Source: Massilia sp. UMI-21 | Lineage (GTDB): Bacteria > Pseudomonadota > Gammaproteobacteria > Burkholderiales > Burkholderiaceae_D | Direction of reading: 5' to 3' | Length of the DNA stretch: 64,000 nucleotides | NCBI GenBank assembly: GCA_015277795.1 | Contig: CP063848.1 | Coordinates: 4,712,001-4,776,000 of the forward strand | Shown: in pieces, positions 8,375 through 17,248 of the stretch | Position numbering within the stretch: position 1 is the first letter of the stretch | Layout of the letters: each line of letters begins with the position of its first letter | Position numbers and translations under genes: made by a program | Notes under the pieces: generated by a model | Database searches by the model: none | Seen by the model: the letters and a program-made list of their open reading frames with translations, nothing else | Told to the model about the DNA's origin: nothing

Positions 8375-8689
8375 CTACTCATCCGTAAACGACTCGTCCA
8401 GCGCATAGTCGCCACGCGCCAGGCCCGCCAGCACGGCGCCGGCCTGCTGCAGGTAGTCGGAAGGCACCAGGATGCGCACCCCGCCCAGCGCCGGCGCCAG
8501 CAGCAGGTCGGTCTGCATCAGGTGGGCATCCGCCAGCACCGCCGGGATGCCGGACGCCACCAGGCAGCCCTGGGCCAGCGTCGCCTCCATCGGGATCAGG
8601 TACTTGGCGACAACGAACAGGTCCCGCCCCGGAATCTGCACGACGTCCGGGTTCGCCGCCAGCCACGCATTCAGTGCGAGTTGTTCCAT
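8375..8689 (-). CDS. DUF2007-type putative signal-transducing protein
   Basis: 104 residues. The pattern VAKYLIPMEATLAQGCLVASGIPAVLADAHL, then ALGGVRILVPSDYLQQAGAVL, is that of DUF2007, a small fold related to nitrogen regulatory PII-like modules that often lies beside membrane or redox genes. No catalytic residues. It ends DYALDESFTDE. It lies 33 bases downstream of the DUF445 gene on the same strand, so they may form one unit. Confidence 0.8.
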   Translation of the reverse strand: MEQLALNAWLAANPDVVQIPGRDLFVVAKYLIPMEATLAQGCLVASGIPAVLADAHLMQTDLLLAPALGGVRILVPSDYLQQAGAVLAGLARGDYALDESFTDE

Positions 8690-8722
8690 GTGCCTCTCCT
8701 CGTTGATCAGGCTATCTTACCC

Positions 8723-9991
8723 TCACTGCAATAAATACGGCACTTGCGACAGCAAGTACAGCGTGACGCCGATCAGGCCGCCGACGATGGTGCCGTTGAT
8801 GCGGATGTACTGCAGGTCCTTGCCGATATTGAGTTCGATCTGCTCCGACATCTCGCGGTCGTCCCACTGCTTGACGGTGTCGGCGATGTGGCGCGTGAGG
8901 AAACCCGCGAACTCGGGCGCGACGCCGCGCGCGGCCGATTCCAGGCTCTCGCCCAGCGAGGCGCGCAGCTGCGGGTCGTCGGCCAGCACCTTGCCGACCC
9001 AGGCGCCGGTGGCCACAAGGCGCCGGCGCAGGCCCGAGTCCTCGCTGTGCAGGTCCTGCTTGACCCAGGTTTTCAGTTCGCCCCACAGGGTGGCCAGGTA
9101 GCCGTTGAGGGTCTCGTCGCCCAGCAGGTAGGCCTTGATTTCGTCGGCACGGGCGGCAAACGCGGGGTCGCGCTTGAGGCGCTCGACGAAGTCCTGGGTA
9201 AAACTGTCGAAGCGCCCGCGCAGCGGGTGCGTAGGGTCGGCCGCCACCTTGTTCAGGATGCCGGCAGCCAGCCGCACCGCCAGGCCGGCGCCCTTGCGGC
9301 CGATGAGTTCCGACGGCAGCATGGTTTCGATGAAGGCGTAGTCTTCCTTGAGCCAGTCGACGATGCCCTGGGCGATGGTGGCCTGGGTGTCGGCGTTGTC
9401 GAGCAGGTGGGCCAATTGGGTGATGCCTTCGTTGAGCAGTTCCTGGTGGCGCCCGTCGCGGGTCAGGCTTTCCAGGATGGTGCCGGCCGACTTCGACAGG
9501 TCGACGCTGTTCACCATGGCGTGCACGGCGCGCCGGATGAAACCCTGCACCGCGCTGTCCTCGATGAAGTCGAGCATCCAGATGCCGACCCGCACCAGGT
9601 GCTGTCCCAGCAGCTCGGTGTTGGCCGGCTTGACCAGCCACTCGGCCACCTTCTGCACCGGGTCGTGGCGCTGGATCAGGCCGACGATGGAGTCGGTGTC
9701 GAGGAATTTCTCGTGGACGAAGCGCGCCAGGTTGTCGGCGATGCGCTCCTTGTTCTTGGGGATGATCTCGGTATGGCGCGAGACGATCGGGATCGGCACG
9801 CGCCTGAACAGGGCCACCACCGCGAACCAGTCGGCCAGCGCGCCCACCATGGCGGCTTCGGAGAAGGCGCGCAGCAGCCCGGTCCACCAGTTCTGCGGCA
9901 GGAACAGGGTCAGCACGAACAGCGAGGCCGCGCCCGCGAAAAATGCGAGCGCGAGCATTTTCGATTGCCGCAGTTCGGCTTCTTTGGTCAT
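8723..9991 (-). CDS. DUF445 (YjiN-type) inner-membrane protein
   Basis: 422 residues. A hydrophobic helix near the N-terminus (about 12-31), then WWTGLLRAFSEAAMVGALADWFAVVALFRR with RVPIPIVSRHTEIIPKNKERI, which is the DUF445 signature, a long helical middle, and a C-terminal membrane helix ending LYLLSQVPYLLQ. Family members such as YjiN are anchored membrane proteins of unknown function. GGGAG precedes the ATG by five bases. The upstream gap to the racemase gene contains a 37-base hairpin. Confidence 0.88.
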   Translation of the reverse strand: MTKEAELRQSKMLALAFFAGAASLFVLTLFLPQNWWTGLLRAFSEAAMVGALADWFAVVALFRRVPIPIVSRHTEIIPKNKERIADNLARFVHEKFLDTDSIVGLIQRHDPVQKVAEWLVKPANTELLGQHLVRVGIWMLDFIEDSAVQGFIRRAVHAMVNSVDLSKSAGTILESLTRDGRHQELLNEGITQLAHLLDNADTQATIAQGIVDWLKEDYAFIETMLPSELIGRKGAGLAVRLAAGILNKVAADPTHPLRGRFDSFTQDFVERLKRDPAFAARADEIKAYLLGDETLNGYLATLWGELKTWVKQDLHSEDSGLRRRLVATGAWVGKVLADDPQLRASLGESLESAARGVAPEFAGFLTRHIADTVKQWDDREMSEQIELNIGKDLQYIRINGTIVGGLIGVTLYLLSQVPYLLQ

Positions 9992-10000
9992 AGGCTCCCG

Positions 10001-10037
10001 GCATGGTGGGACGGGCGGTTCGCCCGCCCGACCATGC
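10001..10037. repeat. Intercistronic hairpin after the racemase gene
   Basis: Arms of 17 bases (GCATGGTGGGACGGGCG and CGCCCGCCCGACCATGC) pair with two mismatches around a 3-base loop. No U-tract follows on either strand. It begins at the racemase stop codon and fills most of the gap to DUF445, so it may be an mRNA-stabilising or attenuating hairpin or a REP-like unit. Confidence 0.6.
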
Positions 10038-11188
10038 TAAATGACTTCGCCGTTTCTCAGCGCTTCGATTGACTGCCGGGTAAAACCCCAGTCGGCCAGG
10101 ATCGCGTCGTTGTCGGCACCGGGGCTGGAAGGGGCATGCGGCATGGGCGGGGCCGTGCGGCTGAAACGGGGCGCCGGCGCCGGCTGGGTGACGCCGTCGA
10201 TGTCGACAAACGTACCGCGCGCCGCGTTGTGCGGGTGGCGCGGCGCTTCTTCCAGGTCGAGGACCGGCGCGAAGCACACTTCGGTGCCTTCGAGCAGGCG
10301 GCACCACGCATCGCGCGTCCTGGTGGCGAACAGCGCCGCCAGGCGTGTCTTCAGTTCGGGCCAATGCGCTTTGCTCCAGCGTTTCGTGAACACCGGATCG
10401 TGCTGGCCGGTGAGCGTGAGCAGGGTGGCGAAGAACTGCGGCTCGATCGCGCCGATCGAAATGAATTTGCCGTCCAGGCAGGCATAGGTGTCGTAGAACG
10501 GGGCGCCGCCGTCGAGCAGGTTGCCTTCGCGCTGGGCGCTCCAGCTGCCTGTCCCGCGCAGGCCGTACATCATGGCGCCGAGCAGGGCGGCGCCGTCGGT
10601 CATGGCGCTATCGACCACCTGGCCCCGGCCCGACTTGCGCGCTTCCAGCACCGCGCAGACCACGCCGAAGGCCAGCATCATGCCGCCGCCGCCGAAGTCG
10701 CCGACCAGGTTGAGCGGCGGCGGCGGCGGGCTGTCGCTGCGCCCCATCGCGTACAGCATGCCCGACAGCGCCACATAATTGATGTCGTGGCCGGCCGCCT
10801 GCGCCAGCGGTCCGGTCTGGCCCCAGCCGGTGACGCGGCCGAACACCAGCCTGGGGTTGCGCTCCAGGCAGGCATCCGGGCCCAGGCCGAGGCGTTCCAT
10901 CACGCCCGGGCGGAAGCCTTCGAGCAGCACGTCGGCCCCTTCGATCAGCTGCAGTGCGGCGGAGCGTCCGGCCGGCTTCTTGAGGTCGAGCGCCAGCGAG
11001 CGGCGCCCGCGCGCCATCACGTCGTGGCGCGTGCCGAGCACCGGGTAGGGATTGTCTTCCCCGGGCTGCGGCTTGCGCTCGATGCGGATCACCTCCGCCC
11101 CCATGTCCGCCAGCATCATCGCGGCAAACGGACACGGGCCGATGCCCACCATTTCGATGACCCGCAGTCCTGCCAATGGTCCTGCCAT
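10037..11188 (-). CDS. Alpha-methylacyl-CoA racemase (CaiB/BaiF family III CoA-transferase fold)
   Basis: 383 residues. The stretch [19 protein letters not shown] and [19 protein letters not shown] carries His134 and Asp164, the proton-transferring pair that separates the racemase subgroup from CoA-transferases of the same fold, which use one Asp. The enzyme would epimerise 2-methylacyl-CoA esters so that branched or sterol side chains can enter beta-oxidation. AAAGGAGA precedes the ATG at 11188. It follows the acyl-CoA dehydrogenase gene by 22 bases and the thiolase gene upstream, consistent with a three-gene catabolic operon. Confidence 0.88.
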   Translation of the reverse strand: MAGPLAGLRVIEMVGIGPCPFAAMMLADMGAEVIRIERKPQPGEDNPYPVLGTRHDVMARGRRSLALDLKKPAGRSAALQLIEGADVLLEGFRPGVMERLGLGPDACLERNPRLVFGRVTGWGQTGPLAQAAGHDINYVALSGMLYAMGRSDSPPPPPLNLVGDFGGGGMMLAFGVVCAVLEARKSGRGQVVDSAMTDGAALLGAMMYGLRGTGSWSAQREGNLLDGGAPFYDTYACLDGKFISIGAIEPQFFATLLTLTGQHDPVFTKRWSKAHWPELKTRLAALFATRTRDAWCRLLEGTEVCFAPVLDLEEAPRHPHNAARGTFVDIDGVTQPAPAPRFSRTAPPMPHAPSSPGADNDAILADWGFTRQSIEALRNGEVI

Positions 11189-11210
11189 GCGAGAATCTCC
11201 TTTCCGAAGC

Positions 11211-12353
11211 TCAGAGCGAACGGGCAATGATCTCTTTCATGATTTCGTTGGCGCCGCCGTAGATGCGCTGCACCCGGGCGTCGACGTACATCTGGGCGAT
11301 CGGGTATTCCAGCATGTAGCCGTAGCCGCCGAACAGCTGCAGGCACTGGTCCACCACCTTGCACTGCAGGTCCGAGATCCAGTACTTGGCCATCGAGGCG
11401 CGCACGGTGTCCATGCGGCCGGCGAGCATGTCCTCGATGCAGCGGTCGATGAAGATGCGCGCCACCGTCGCCTCGGTCTTGATCTCGGCCAGCACGAAGC
11501 GGGTGTTCTGCATCTCGATGAGGGCCTGGCCGAAGGCCTTGCGCGCGCGCGTGTGCTCGACCGTAAGGGCAAGCGCGCGTTCGATCGCGGCCACGCCGCA
11601 CACGCCCAGGATGGTGCGCTCGTAGGGCAGCTCGGTCATGAGCTGGGCGAAGCCCCTGCCCTCCTCGCCGCCCAGCACGTTGTGCAGCGGGACGTGGGCC
11701 TCGTCGAAGAACAGCTCGCAGGTGTCCTGGCCCTTCTGCCCGACCTTGTCCAGGATGCGGCCGACGCGAAAGCCCGGATTGTCCCGGGTTTCGAGCAGCA
11801 GCAGGGACACGCCTTTCGCGCCGGCGCCCGGGTCGGTCTTGGCCACCACCAGGACCAGGTCGGCCAGGTAGCCGTTCGAGATAAAGGTCTTGGAGCCGTT
11901 GACACGGTAGCCGTCCGCGCCGCGCACGGCCGTGGTCCGGATGCCTTTCAGGTCCGAGCCGGCGCCCGGCTCGCTCATGGCGATCGCCGCGATCATCTCG
12001 CCGCTGGCCAGCCGCGGCAGGTATCTGCGCTTCTGCTCCTCGGTGCCCTGGTTCAGCAGGTAGTGGGCGACGATGGCGTGGACGTGGATGCCGAAGGACG
12101 TGTCGCCGCCATAGGAAAGCTCCTCGAACACCACCGCCATGTGGGCGAAGCTGCCGCCGGCGCCGCCGTATTCCTCGGGGACGTCGGCCAGCAGCAGGCC
12201 CATCTCGCCGGCCTTGCGCCACAGATCGCGGTCGACGTGCTGCTGCGCGCGCCACCGGTCCTGGTGCGGGGTGATCTCCCCCTGCACGAAGCGGCGCACG
12301 GCGTCGCGAAAAGCGTGCAGCTCTTCGTTCATCCATGGAGAGGTGTTGTCCAT
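11211..12353 (-). CDS. Acyl-CoA dehydrogenase (long-chain type)
   Basis: About 380 residues with the three-part acyl-CoA dehydrogenase fold: N-terminal helices ([21 protein letters not shown]), [16 protein letters not shown] in the FAD/substrate region, and the C-terminal [34 protein letters not shown]. The usual Glu of medium-chain enzymes is replaced in YGGANEIM, whereas TELPYERTI keeps the Glu used as base in long-chain and isovaleryl types. It would introduce the alpha-beta double bond of an acyl-CoA, with electrons passed to ETF. Start is uncertain: ATG at 12353 or at 12371, the latter overlapping the thiolase stop. Confidence 0.9.
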   Translation of the reverse strand: MDNTSPWMNEELHAFRDAVRRFVQGEITPHQDRWRAQQHVDRDLWRKAGEMGLLLADVPEEYGGAGGSFAHMAVVFEELSYGGDTSFGIHVHAIVAHYLLNQGTEEQKRRYLPRLASGEMIAAIAMSEPGAGSDLKGIRTTAVRGADGYRVNGSKTFISNGYLADLVLVVAKTDPGAGAKGVSLLLLETRDNPGFRVGRILDKVGQKGQDTCELFFDEAHVPLHNVLGGEEGRGFAQLMTELPYERTILGVCGVAAIERALALTVEHTRARKAFGQALIEMQNTRFVLAEIKTEATVARIFIDRCIEDMLAGRMDTVRASMAKYWISDLQCKVVDQCLQLFGGYGYMLEYPIAQMYVDARVQRIYGGANEIMKEIIARSL

Positions 12354-12363
12354 GCCGGCCCCG

Positions 12364-13560
12364 TCAGCCATTGCGGTACATGGTGACCACGCAGGCGCCG
12401 CCCAGGCCCAGGTTGTGCTGCAGCGCCACGCGCGCGCCCTCGACCTGGCGCGCCTCTGCGCTGCCGCGCAGCTGGTGGGTCAGTTCGTAGCACTGGGCCA
12501 GGCCGGTCGCCCCCAGCGGGTGGCCTTTCGAGAGCAGGCCGCCGGACGGGTTGGTGACCACCCGCCCGCCATAGGTATTGTCGCCCTCGCGGATGAACTT
12601 GTCGGCGCCGCCCTCCGGGCACAGGCCCAGGGCTTCGTAGGTGATCAGTTCGTTGTGCGCGAAGCAGTCGTGCAGCTCGACCACGTCGAGGTCTTCCGGG
12701 CCCAGGCCGGACTGCTCGTACACCTTGTGGGCGGCGGCGCGGCTCATGTCGTAGCCCACCAGGCGCATCATGTCGCCGGCGTCGAAGGTGTTCGGACGGT
12801 CGGTGGTCATGGCCTGGGCGGCGATGTGGACGTCGCGGCGCAGGCCGTGGCGCCGGGCGAAGTCTTCCGACACCAGCAGCGCTGCCGCCGCGCCGCAGGT
12901 CGGCGGGCAGGCCATCAGGCGCGTCATCACGCCGGGCCAGATCGCCGGGGCATCGAGCACGTCCTGGGCGCTGACTTCCTTGCGAAACAGCGCCAGCGGA
13001 TTGTTCACGGCGTGGCGGCTGGCCTTGGCGCGGATGCGGGCAAAGGCCTCCAGCGGGGTGCCGTATTTGTCCATGTGCGCCAGGCCGGCGCCGCCGAAGT
13101 AGCGTAGCGCCAGCGGAATCTCGGGCTTGCCGACCAGGCGGTCGGTGACTTCGTCGAAGGCGTCGAACGGGGTCGGACGGTCGGTGAAGACCGAACCGAG
13201 CGCGCCGGGACTCATCTGCTCGAAGCCGAGCACCAGCACGCACTCGGCGGCGCCGCTGGCGATCGCCTGGCGGCCCAGGAACAGCGCGGTCGAGCCGGTC
13301 GAGCAGTTGTTGTTGACGTTGACGATCGGGATGCCGCTCATGCCGACCGCGTACAGGGCTTTCTGGCCGCTGGTAGAGTCGCCATAGACGTAGCCGGCAT
13401 AGGCCTGCTCCACCAGCGCGTAGTCCAGCGCTGCGCCGTCGCGGCCTGCATCCTGCAGCGCCGCGCGCGCCGCCTGGGCACCCATGACGTGATAAGGGCT
13501 GCTCGCGCCCGGCTTGGCGAAGGGGATCATTCCGACGCCGCTGACATATACCTTCTTCAT
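12364..13560 (-). CDS. SCP-x-type thiolase / lipid-transfer protein
   Basis: 398 residues. NNNCSTGS places the reactive Cys at 86; HDCFAHNE and KGHPLGATGLAQ supply the His residues, and the last Cys of classical thiolases is replaced by GLGGACVVTMY. This pattern is typical of the lipid-transfer thiolases that cleave branched or sterol-derived 3-ketoacyl-CoA. First gene of the operon thiolase, dehydrogenase, racemase, transcribed away from the TetR gene. The 97-base divergent gap holds a 16-bp palindrome, a likely control point. Confidence 0.9.
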   Translation of the reverse strand: MKKVYVSGVGMIPFAKPGASSPYHVMGAQAARAALQDAGRDGAALDYALVEQAYAGYVYGDSTSGQKALYAVGMSGIPIVNVNNNCSTGSTALFLGRQAIASGAAECVLVLGFEQMSPGALGSVFTDRPTPFDAFDEVTDRLVGKPEIPLALRYFGGAGLAHMDKYGTPLEAFARIRAKASRHAVNNPLALFRKEVSAQDVLDAPAIWPGVMTRLMACPPTCGAAAALLVSEDFARRHGLRRDVHIAAQAMTTDRPNTFDAGDMMRLVGYDMSRAAAHKVYEQSGLGPEDLDVVELHDCFAHNELITYEALGLCPEGGADKFIREGDNTYGGRVVTNPSGGLLSKGHPLGATGLAQCYELTHQLRGSAEARQVEGARVALQHNLGLGGACVVTMYRNG

Positions 13561-13581
13561 TCCGCCTCCGGGATTCTCGAT

Positions 13582-13597
13582 TAGGTCGTGCGACCTA
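13582..13597. promoter_or_regulatory. Palindromic operator candidate between thiolase operon and tetR gene
   Basis: TAGGTCGTGCGACCTA is a perfect 16-base palindrome lying 22 bases from the thiolase ATG. Two further half-site-like GGTCG/GGTCA words follow at 13603 and 13614. TTGGTC (13601) and TACTAT (13623), 16 bases apart, may be the promoter of the regulator. Size and place fit a TetR-family operator controlling both directions. Confidence 0.6.
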
Positions 13598-13657
13598 CTA
13601 TTGGTCGATTATAGGTCAGTCGTACTATTTTTTGTATGCCTCTGCGATAATCGGCCC

Positions 13658-14305
13658 ATGGCCCTCATTTCCGACAATTCCGCCGACAACGTCCTGCGCA
13701 ACAAGGTCTCGACGACCACCGAGAAGGGACGCGGACGCGCCCACGACATCCTGCAGGTGGCGCGCCACCTGCTGGCGGCCGAGGGCTACGCCGGCCTGTC
13801 GATGCGGCGGGTGGCGCAAGGCGCCGGCATGAGCCTGTCGAACCTGCAACACTACTACGGCAGCAAGGAGCGCTTGCTCGAAGCGCTGCTGCTCACCACC
13901 ATGGAAGCGTTCCAGGCCAAGATGGACCGCATCGCGGTGGCGATGGCGGGCCGTCCGCAGATGGAGCGCTTCCTCACCACCGTCGACATGTTCCTCGACG
14001 AGATCACCGAGCCCACCATGCACGCGATCTTCTTCGAGATCTGGGCGCTGGCCTCGCGCCACCCCTTCGCCTCGGATCTGATGGGCAGGATGATCGGTCG
14101 CGAGCGCAAGGCCATCCATGGACTGATCCGCGGCCTGAATCCGGACTTCGACGAGGACAAGACCATGGAGCGCGCGGTGCTGGTGGTGGCGCAGATCCAG
14201 GGCCTGATGCTGTTCCGCCTGGACCGTCATGCGCGCCCGGCGCAGTTCGAGGAAGTGCGCGCATCGCTGCGCAAGGTACTGGTAGCGCTCGCGACTGTGC
14301 CGTGA
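13658..14305 (+). CDS. TetR/AcrR-family transcriptional regulator
   Basis: 215 residues. The N-terminal helix-turn-helix region (about 27-72) reads GRAHDILQVARHLLAAEGYAG, then MRRVAQGAGMSLSNLQHYYGSKERLLEALL, the standard TetR DNA-binding pattern. The C-terminal ligand domain (to 215) has no assignable specificity. The ATG at 13658 was chosen because the TetR domain begins about 27 residues later; the frame is open upstream through the operator region. Divergent from the branched acyl-CoA operon, it is probably its local repressor, with an acyl-CoA or related compound as inducer (inference). Confidence 0.88.
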   Translation: MALISDNSADNVLRNKVSTTTEKGRGRAHDILQVARHLLAAEGYAGLSMRRVAQGAGMSLSNLQHYYGSKERLLEALLLTTMEAFQAKMDRIAVAMAGRPQMERFLTTVDMFLDEITEPTMHAIFFEIWALASRHPFASDLMGRMIGRERKAIHGLIRGLNPDFDEDKTMERAVLVVAQIQGLMLFRLDRHARPAQFEEVRASLRKVLVALATVP

Positions 14306-14406
14306 TTTGCCGGCAATTCCCAATAAATCGGCGACAAGGACCCCGAACGTGCGGCATCCGTCGCTTATACTCGTAGGCTTGTCAACCTGCCACGGGAACC
14401 GTACGG

Positions 14407-16104
14407 ATGCACCATGACCTCAGCCTGATCACCACCATTGCCGCCGCGCTGGGCCTCGGCCTGCTGTTCGGCATGTTCGCCATCCGCCTGAAGCTGCCCG
14501 CGCTGGTCGGCTACCTCGCCGCCGGCGTCCTGATCGGACCTGCCACGCCGGGCTTCGTCGCCGACATGGCGCTGGCGTCGCAGCTGGCCGAGATCGGGGT
14601 CATGCTGCTGATGTTCGGCGTCGGCCTGCACTTCTCGCTGGGCGACCTGCTCGACGTAAAGAAGATCGCCCTGCCCGGCGCGCTGCTGCAGATCGGCGTG
14701 GCCACCGCGATGGGCATCGGCCTGGCGCATTGGTGGGGCTGGGGCCTGGGCGCGGGACTGGTGTTCGGCCTGGCGCTGTCGGTGGCCAGCACCGTGGTGC
14801 TGCTGCGGGCGCTGGAGGCGCGCGGCGCGCTCGATTCGATGAACGGCCGCATCGCGGTGGGCTGGCTGGTGGTCGAGGACCTGGTGATGGTGCTGGTGCT
14901 GGTGATGCTGCCGGCGCTCGCCGGTCCGCTCGGCGGCAAGGGCGACGCCGGCGCCGAGCTGTGGCCGGCGCTGGGCAAGACCCTGCTGCAGGTCGGCGCC
15001 TTCGTGGCCTTCATGCTGATTGTCGGCCGCAAGATCTTCCCGTGGTTCCTCTGGAGGGTGGCCAAGACAAACTCGCGCGAGCTGTTCACGCTGGCCGTCA
15101 TCGCCGCGGCGGTCGGCATCGCCTTTGCCTCCTCGGCGCTGTTCGGCGTGTCCTTTGCGCTGGGCGCCTTCTTCGCCGGCATGGTGCTGCGCGAGTCCGA
15201 ACTGAGCCACCGCGCGGCCGAGGAATCGCTGCCGCTGCGCGACGCGTTCTCGGTGCTGTTCTTCGTCTCGGTCGGCATGCTGTTCGACCCGATGGTGCTG
15301 GTCGAGTACCCGCTGCAGGTGCTGGCGACCGTGGCGATCATCCTGTTCGGCAAATCGCTGGCGGCCTTCGTGCTGGTGCTGGCGCTGCGCTACCCGATCA
15401 ACACAGCCGTCACCGTGTCCGCCAGCCTGGCGCAGATCGGCGAGTTCTCCTTCATCCTGGCGGCGCTGGGCATGCAGCTGGAACTGTTGCCGGTGCTGGG
15501 CCAGAACCTGATCCTGGCCGGCGCCATCATCTCGATCGCGGTCAATCCGCTGATGTTCAGCCTGGCGGCGCCGCTGGAAAAGTGGCTGCGCGCGAGGCCC
15601 GAGCTGGCGCGCAAGCTGGAGCGCCCGGCCGACCCGCTGGCCGAGCTGCCGATGGAAACGGCGCGCGAGAAGCTCAGCGGCCAGGTGGTGCTGGTGGGAT
15701 TCGGCCGGGTCGGCCGCCGCATCGCCGACCAATTGCTGGCGCGCGGCGTGCACTTCGTGGTGGCGGAACAGAACCGCGAGATCGTCGAGCATCTGCGCGC
15801 GCGCGGCATCCCGGCGGTGGCCGGCAACGCGGCCGAGCCGGCGGTGCTGATCCAGGCCCACATCACGCATGCGGCGCTGCTGGTCATTGCCACGCCGGAT
15901 ACCTTCGACGTGCGCCGGATGGTGGAGGTCGCGCGCATGCTCAACCCCACAGTCCAGGTGCTGGTGCGCTCGCACAACGAGAGCGAGGCGGCGCTGCTGC
16001 GCGAGGATACCGGCGGCAAGGTGTTCGTCGGCGAGCAGGAGCTGGCGGCAAGCATGACGCGGCAGGTGGTGGAGACGCTCAAGGAGCGGTCCGCGGCGCA
16101 TTGA
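14407..16104 (+). CDS. ybaL: YbaL-type cation:proton antiporter (CPA2 family with RCK domain)
   Basis: 565 residues. About 12 membrane helices fill residues 7-385, with LVGYLAAGVLIGPATPGFVAD and FGVSFALGAFFAGMVLRESELSHRA close to the E. coli YbaL pattern. A cytoplasmic TrkA-N/RCK domain (about 415-530) with VVLVGFGRVGRRIAD binds a nucleotide and gates the transporter. It would exchange K+ or Na+ for protons across the inner membrane. The downstream IS element starts 15 bases after the stop codon. Confidence 0.92.
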   Translation: MHHDLSLITTIAAALGLGLLFGMFAIRLKLPALVGYLAAGVLIGPATPGFVADMALASQLAEIGVMLLMFGVGLHFSLGDLLDVKKIALPGALLQIGVATAMGIGLAHWWGWGLGAGLVFGLALSVASTVVLLRALEARGALDSMNGRIAVGWLVVEDLVMVLVLVMLPALAGPLGGKGDAGAELWPALGKTLLQVGAFVAFMLIVGRKIFPWFLWRVAKTNSRELFTLAVIAAAVGIAFASSALFGVSFALGAFFAGMVLRESELSHRAAEESLPLRDAFSVLFFVSVGMLFDPMVLVEYPLQVLATVAIILFGKSLAAFVLVLALRYPINTAVTVSASLAQIGEFSFILAALGMQLELLPVLGQNLILAGAIISIAVNPLMFSLAAPLEKWLRARPELARKLERPADPLAELPMETAREKLSGQVVLVGFGRVGRRIADQLLARGVHFVVAEQNREIVEHLRARGIPAVAGNAAEPAVLIQAHITHAALLVIATPDTFDVRRMVEVARMLNPTVQVLVRSHNESEAALLREDTGGKVFVGEQELAASMTRQVVETLKERSAAH

Positions 16105-16119
16105 ACCACGTAAAAAAAC

Positions 16120-17188
16120 GGCTCTGTCAGCGTTAACTATGGATGAGGGCTGAACTGCTGAGCACCTCCCTGGTCGAACACCTGTCTCCATCGACAGGAA
16201 GCGGCCGTGAAAACACCCAGCTTCAAGAAATGGTTCGCGCGGCTGCCCGCGCTGAACGGGGCGCAGCGCCAACAAACACTGGCGGCATTGCATCCGGCCG
16301 CAGGGCTGGACCGGGTCGTCGCCCTCATCGAGCAGATCCGCGCACCCCAACGCGCCTGCCCGCGCTGCGCCTCCCAGCGCTGCCACCGGCACGGCCATGC
16401 CAACGGCCTGCAGCGCTATCGCTGCCGGGAATGCGGCCGCAGCTTCAACGACCTGAGCGGCACGCCTTTCGCGCGGCTGCGCCTGCGCGAAAAATGGCTC
16501 GACTACCTGGACGCATTGATCGCGGCCACATCGGTGCGGCGTGCCGCCCTTGACGTCGGCGTGCACCGCAACACCGCGTTTCGCTGGCGCCACCGCTTCG
16601 TCGACCGGGTCAAGCACAGCCAGCCAGAGCAATTGAGCGGCATCGTCGAGGCCGATGAAATGTTCATCCTGGAATCGCAAAAGGGCGCGCGCAAGCTGGA
16701 CCGGGCGCCGAGAAAGCGTGGCGGCGCGGCGCGCAAACGCGGCATCTCAAACGAGCTCGACTGCATCCTGGTGGCACGCGACCGCGGCAGGCAGACCATC
16801 GGCGCGCTGGTCGGGCGCGGGGCCTTGAGGACGGTGCACCTGGAACGCCACCTGCTGCCCAAGCTCGACCGGCAAGCACTCCTGGTCAGCGACGCCAACG
16901 CTGCCTACCGGGCGTTTTCACGCAAACATGGGATCGCCCACCAAGCGGTCAACCTGCGCGCGGGCGTGCGGGTGCGCCGCCAGGCTGGCGGCGCCCTCCA
17001 CGTCCAGAATGTCAACGCCTTCCATCAGCGTCTGCGCGACTGGCTGGCCCGCTTCCGCGGCGTGGCATCGCGCTACCTGCCGAATTACCTCGGCTGGCAC
17101 CGGGTGCTCGACCGCGCGCAGGTAATTTCTGCGGAACAGTTCTTACGCATCGCAATCGGGGTCATCAATAGATAAAGGTAACAGCGCC
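16120..17188 (+). mobile_element. IS1595-family insertion sequence, complete
   Basis: 1069 bp. Terminal inverted repeats of 20 bases: left GGCTCTGTCAGCGTTAACTA (16120-16139), right (reverse complement of 17169-17188) GGCGCTGTTACCTTTATCTA, 15 of 20 matching. Both ends are flanked by the same 8 bases, AAAAAAAC (16112-16119 and 17189-17196), the target duplication length known for IS1595. One transposase gene fills the element. Intact ends and perfect duplication suggest a fairly recent insertion. Confidence 0.95.
16207..17175 (+). CDS. IS1595-family transposase
   Basis: 322 residues, apparently intact. An N-terminal zinc ribbon (CPRCASQRC ... YRCRECG, about 50-77), then helix-turn-helix (SVRRAALDVGVHRNTAFRWRHRF), then the DDE-type core with IVEADEMFI, LVSDANAAY and HVQNVNAFHQRLRDWL, matching the ISXO2-like transposase domain of this family. 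Start is GTG at 16207, preceded by AGGAAG at six bases. It lies wholly between the inverted repeats. Confidence 0.93.
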   Translation: MKTPSFKKWFARLPALNGAQRQQTLAALHPAAGLDRVVALIEQIRAPQRACPRCASQRCHRHGHANGLQRYRCRECGRSFNDLSGTPFARLRLREKWLDYLDALIAATSVRRAALDVGVHRNTAFRWRHRFVDRVKHSQPEQLSGIVEADEMFILESQKGARKLDRAPRKRGGAARKRGISNELDCILVARDRGRQTIGALVGRGALRTVHLERHLLPKLDRQALLVSDANAAYRAFSRKHGIAHQAVNLRAGVRVRRQAGGALHVQNVNAFHQRLRDWLARFRGVASRYLPNYLGWHRVLDRAQVISAEQFLRIAIGVINR

Positions 17189-17220
17189 AAAAAAACCCGC
17201 CGGCTTGCGCGCGGCGGGTT
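17189..17220 (-). terminator. Rho-independent terminator of the FtsH-like gene
   Basis: Read on the minus strand: AACCCGCCG, 9-base loop, CGGCGGGTT, then a run of seven T (17195-17189). The T-run is part of the right-hand target duplication of the IS, so the insertion fell in the U-tract and the duplication rebuilt it. Confidence 0.85.
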
Positions 17221-17248
17221 CAAGAACAGCAAGGAAAAGCCGTCAGAC

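Noticed and set aside
14365..16680. 771-codon frame antisense to ybaL and crossing the IS end
   Set aside because: It crosses the insertion boundary of the IS, so it cannot be an old gene, and the translation is low-complexity.
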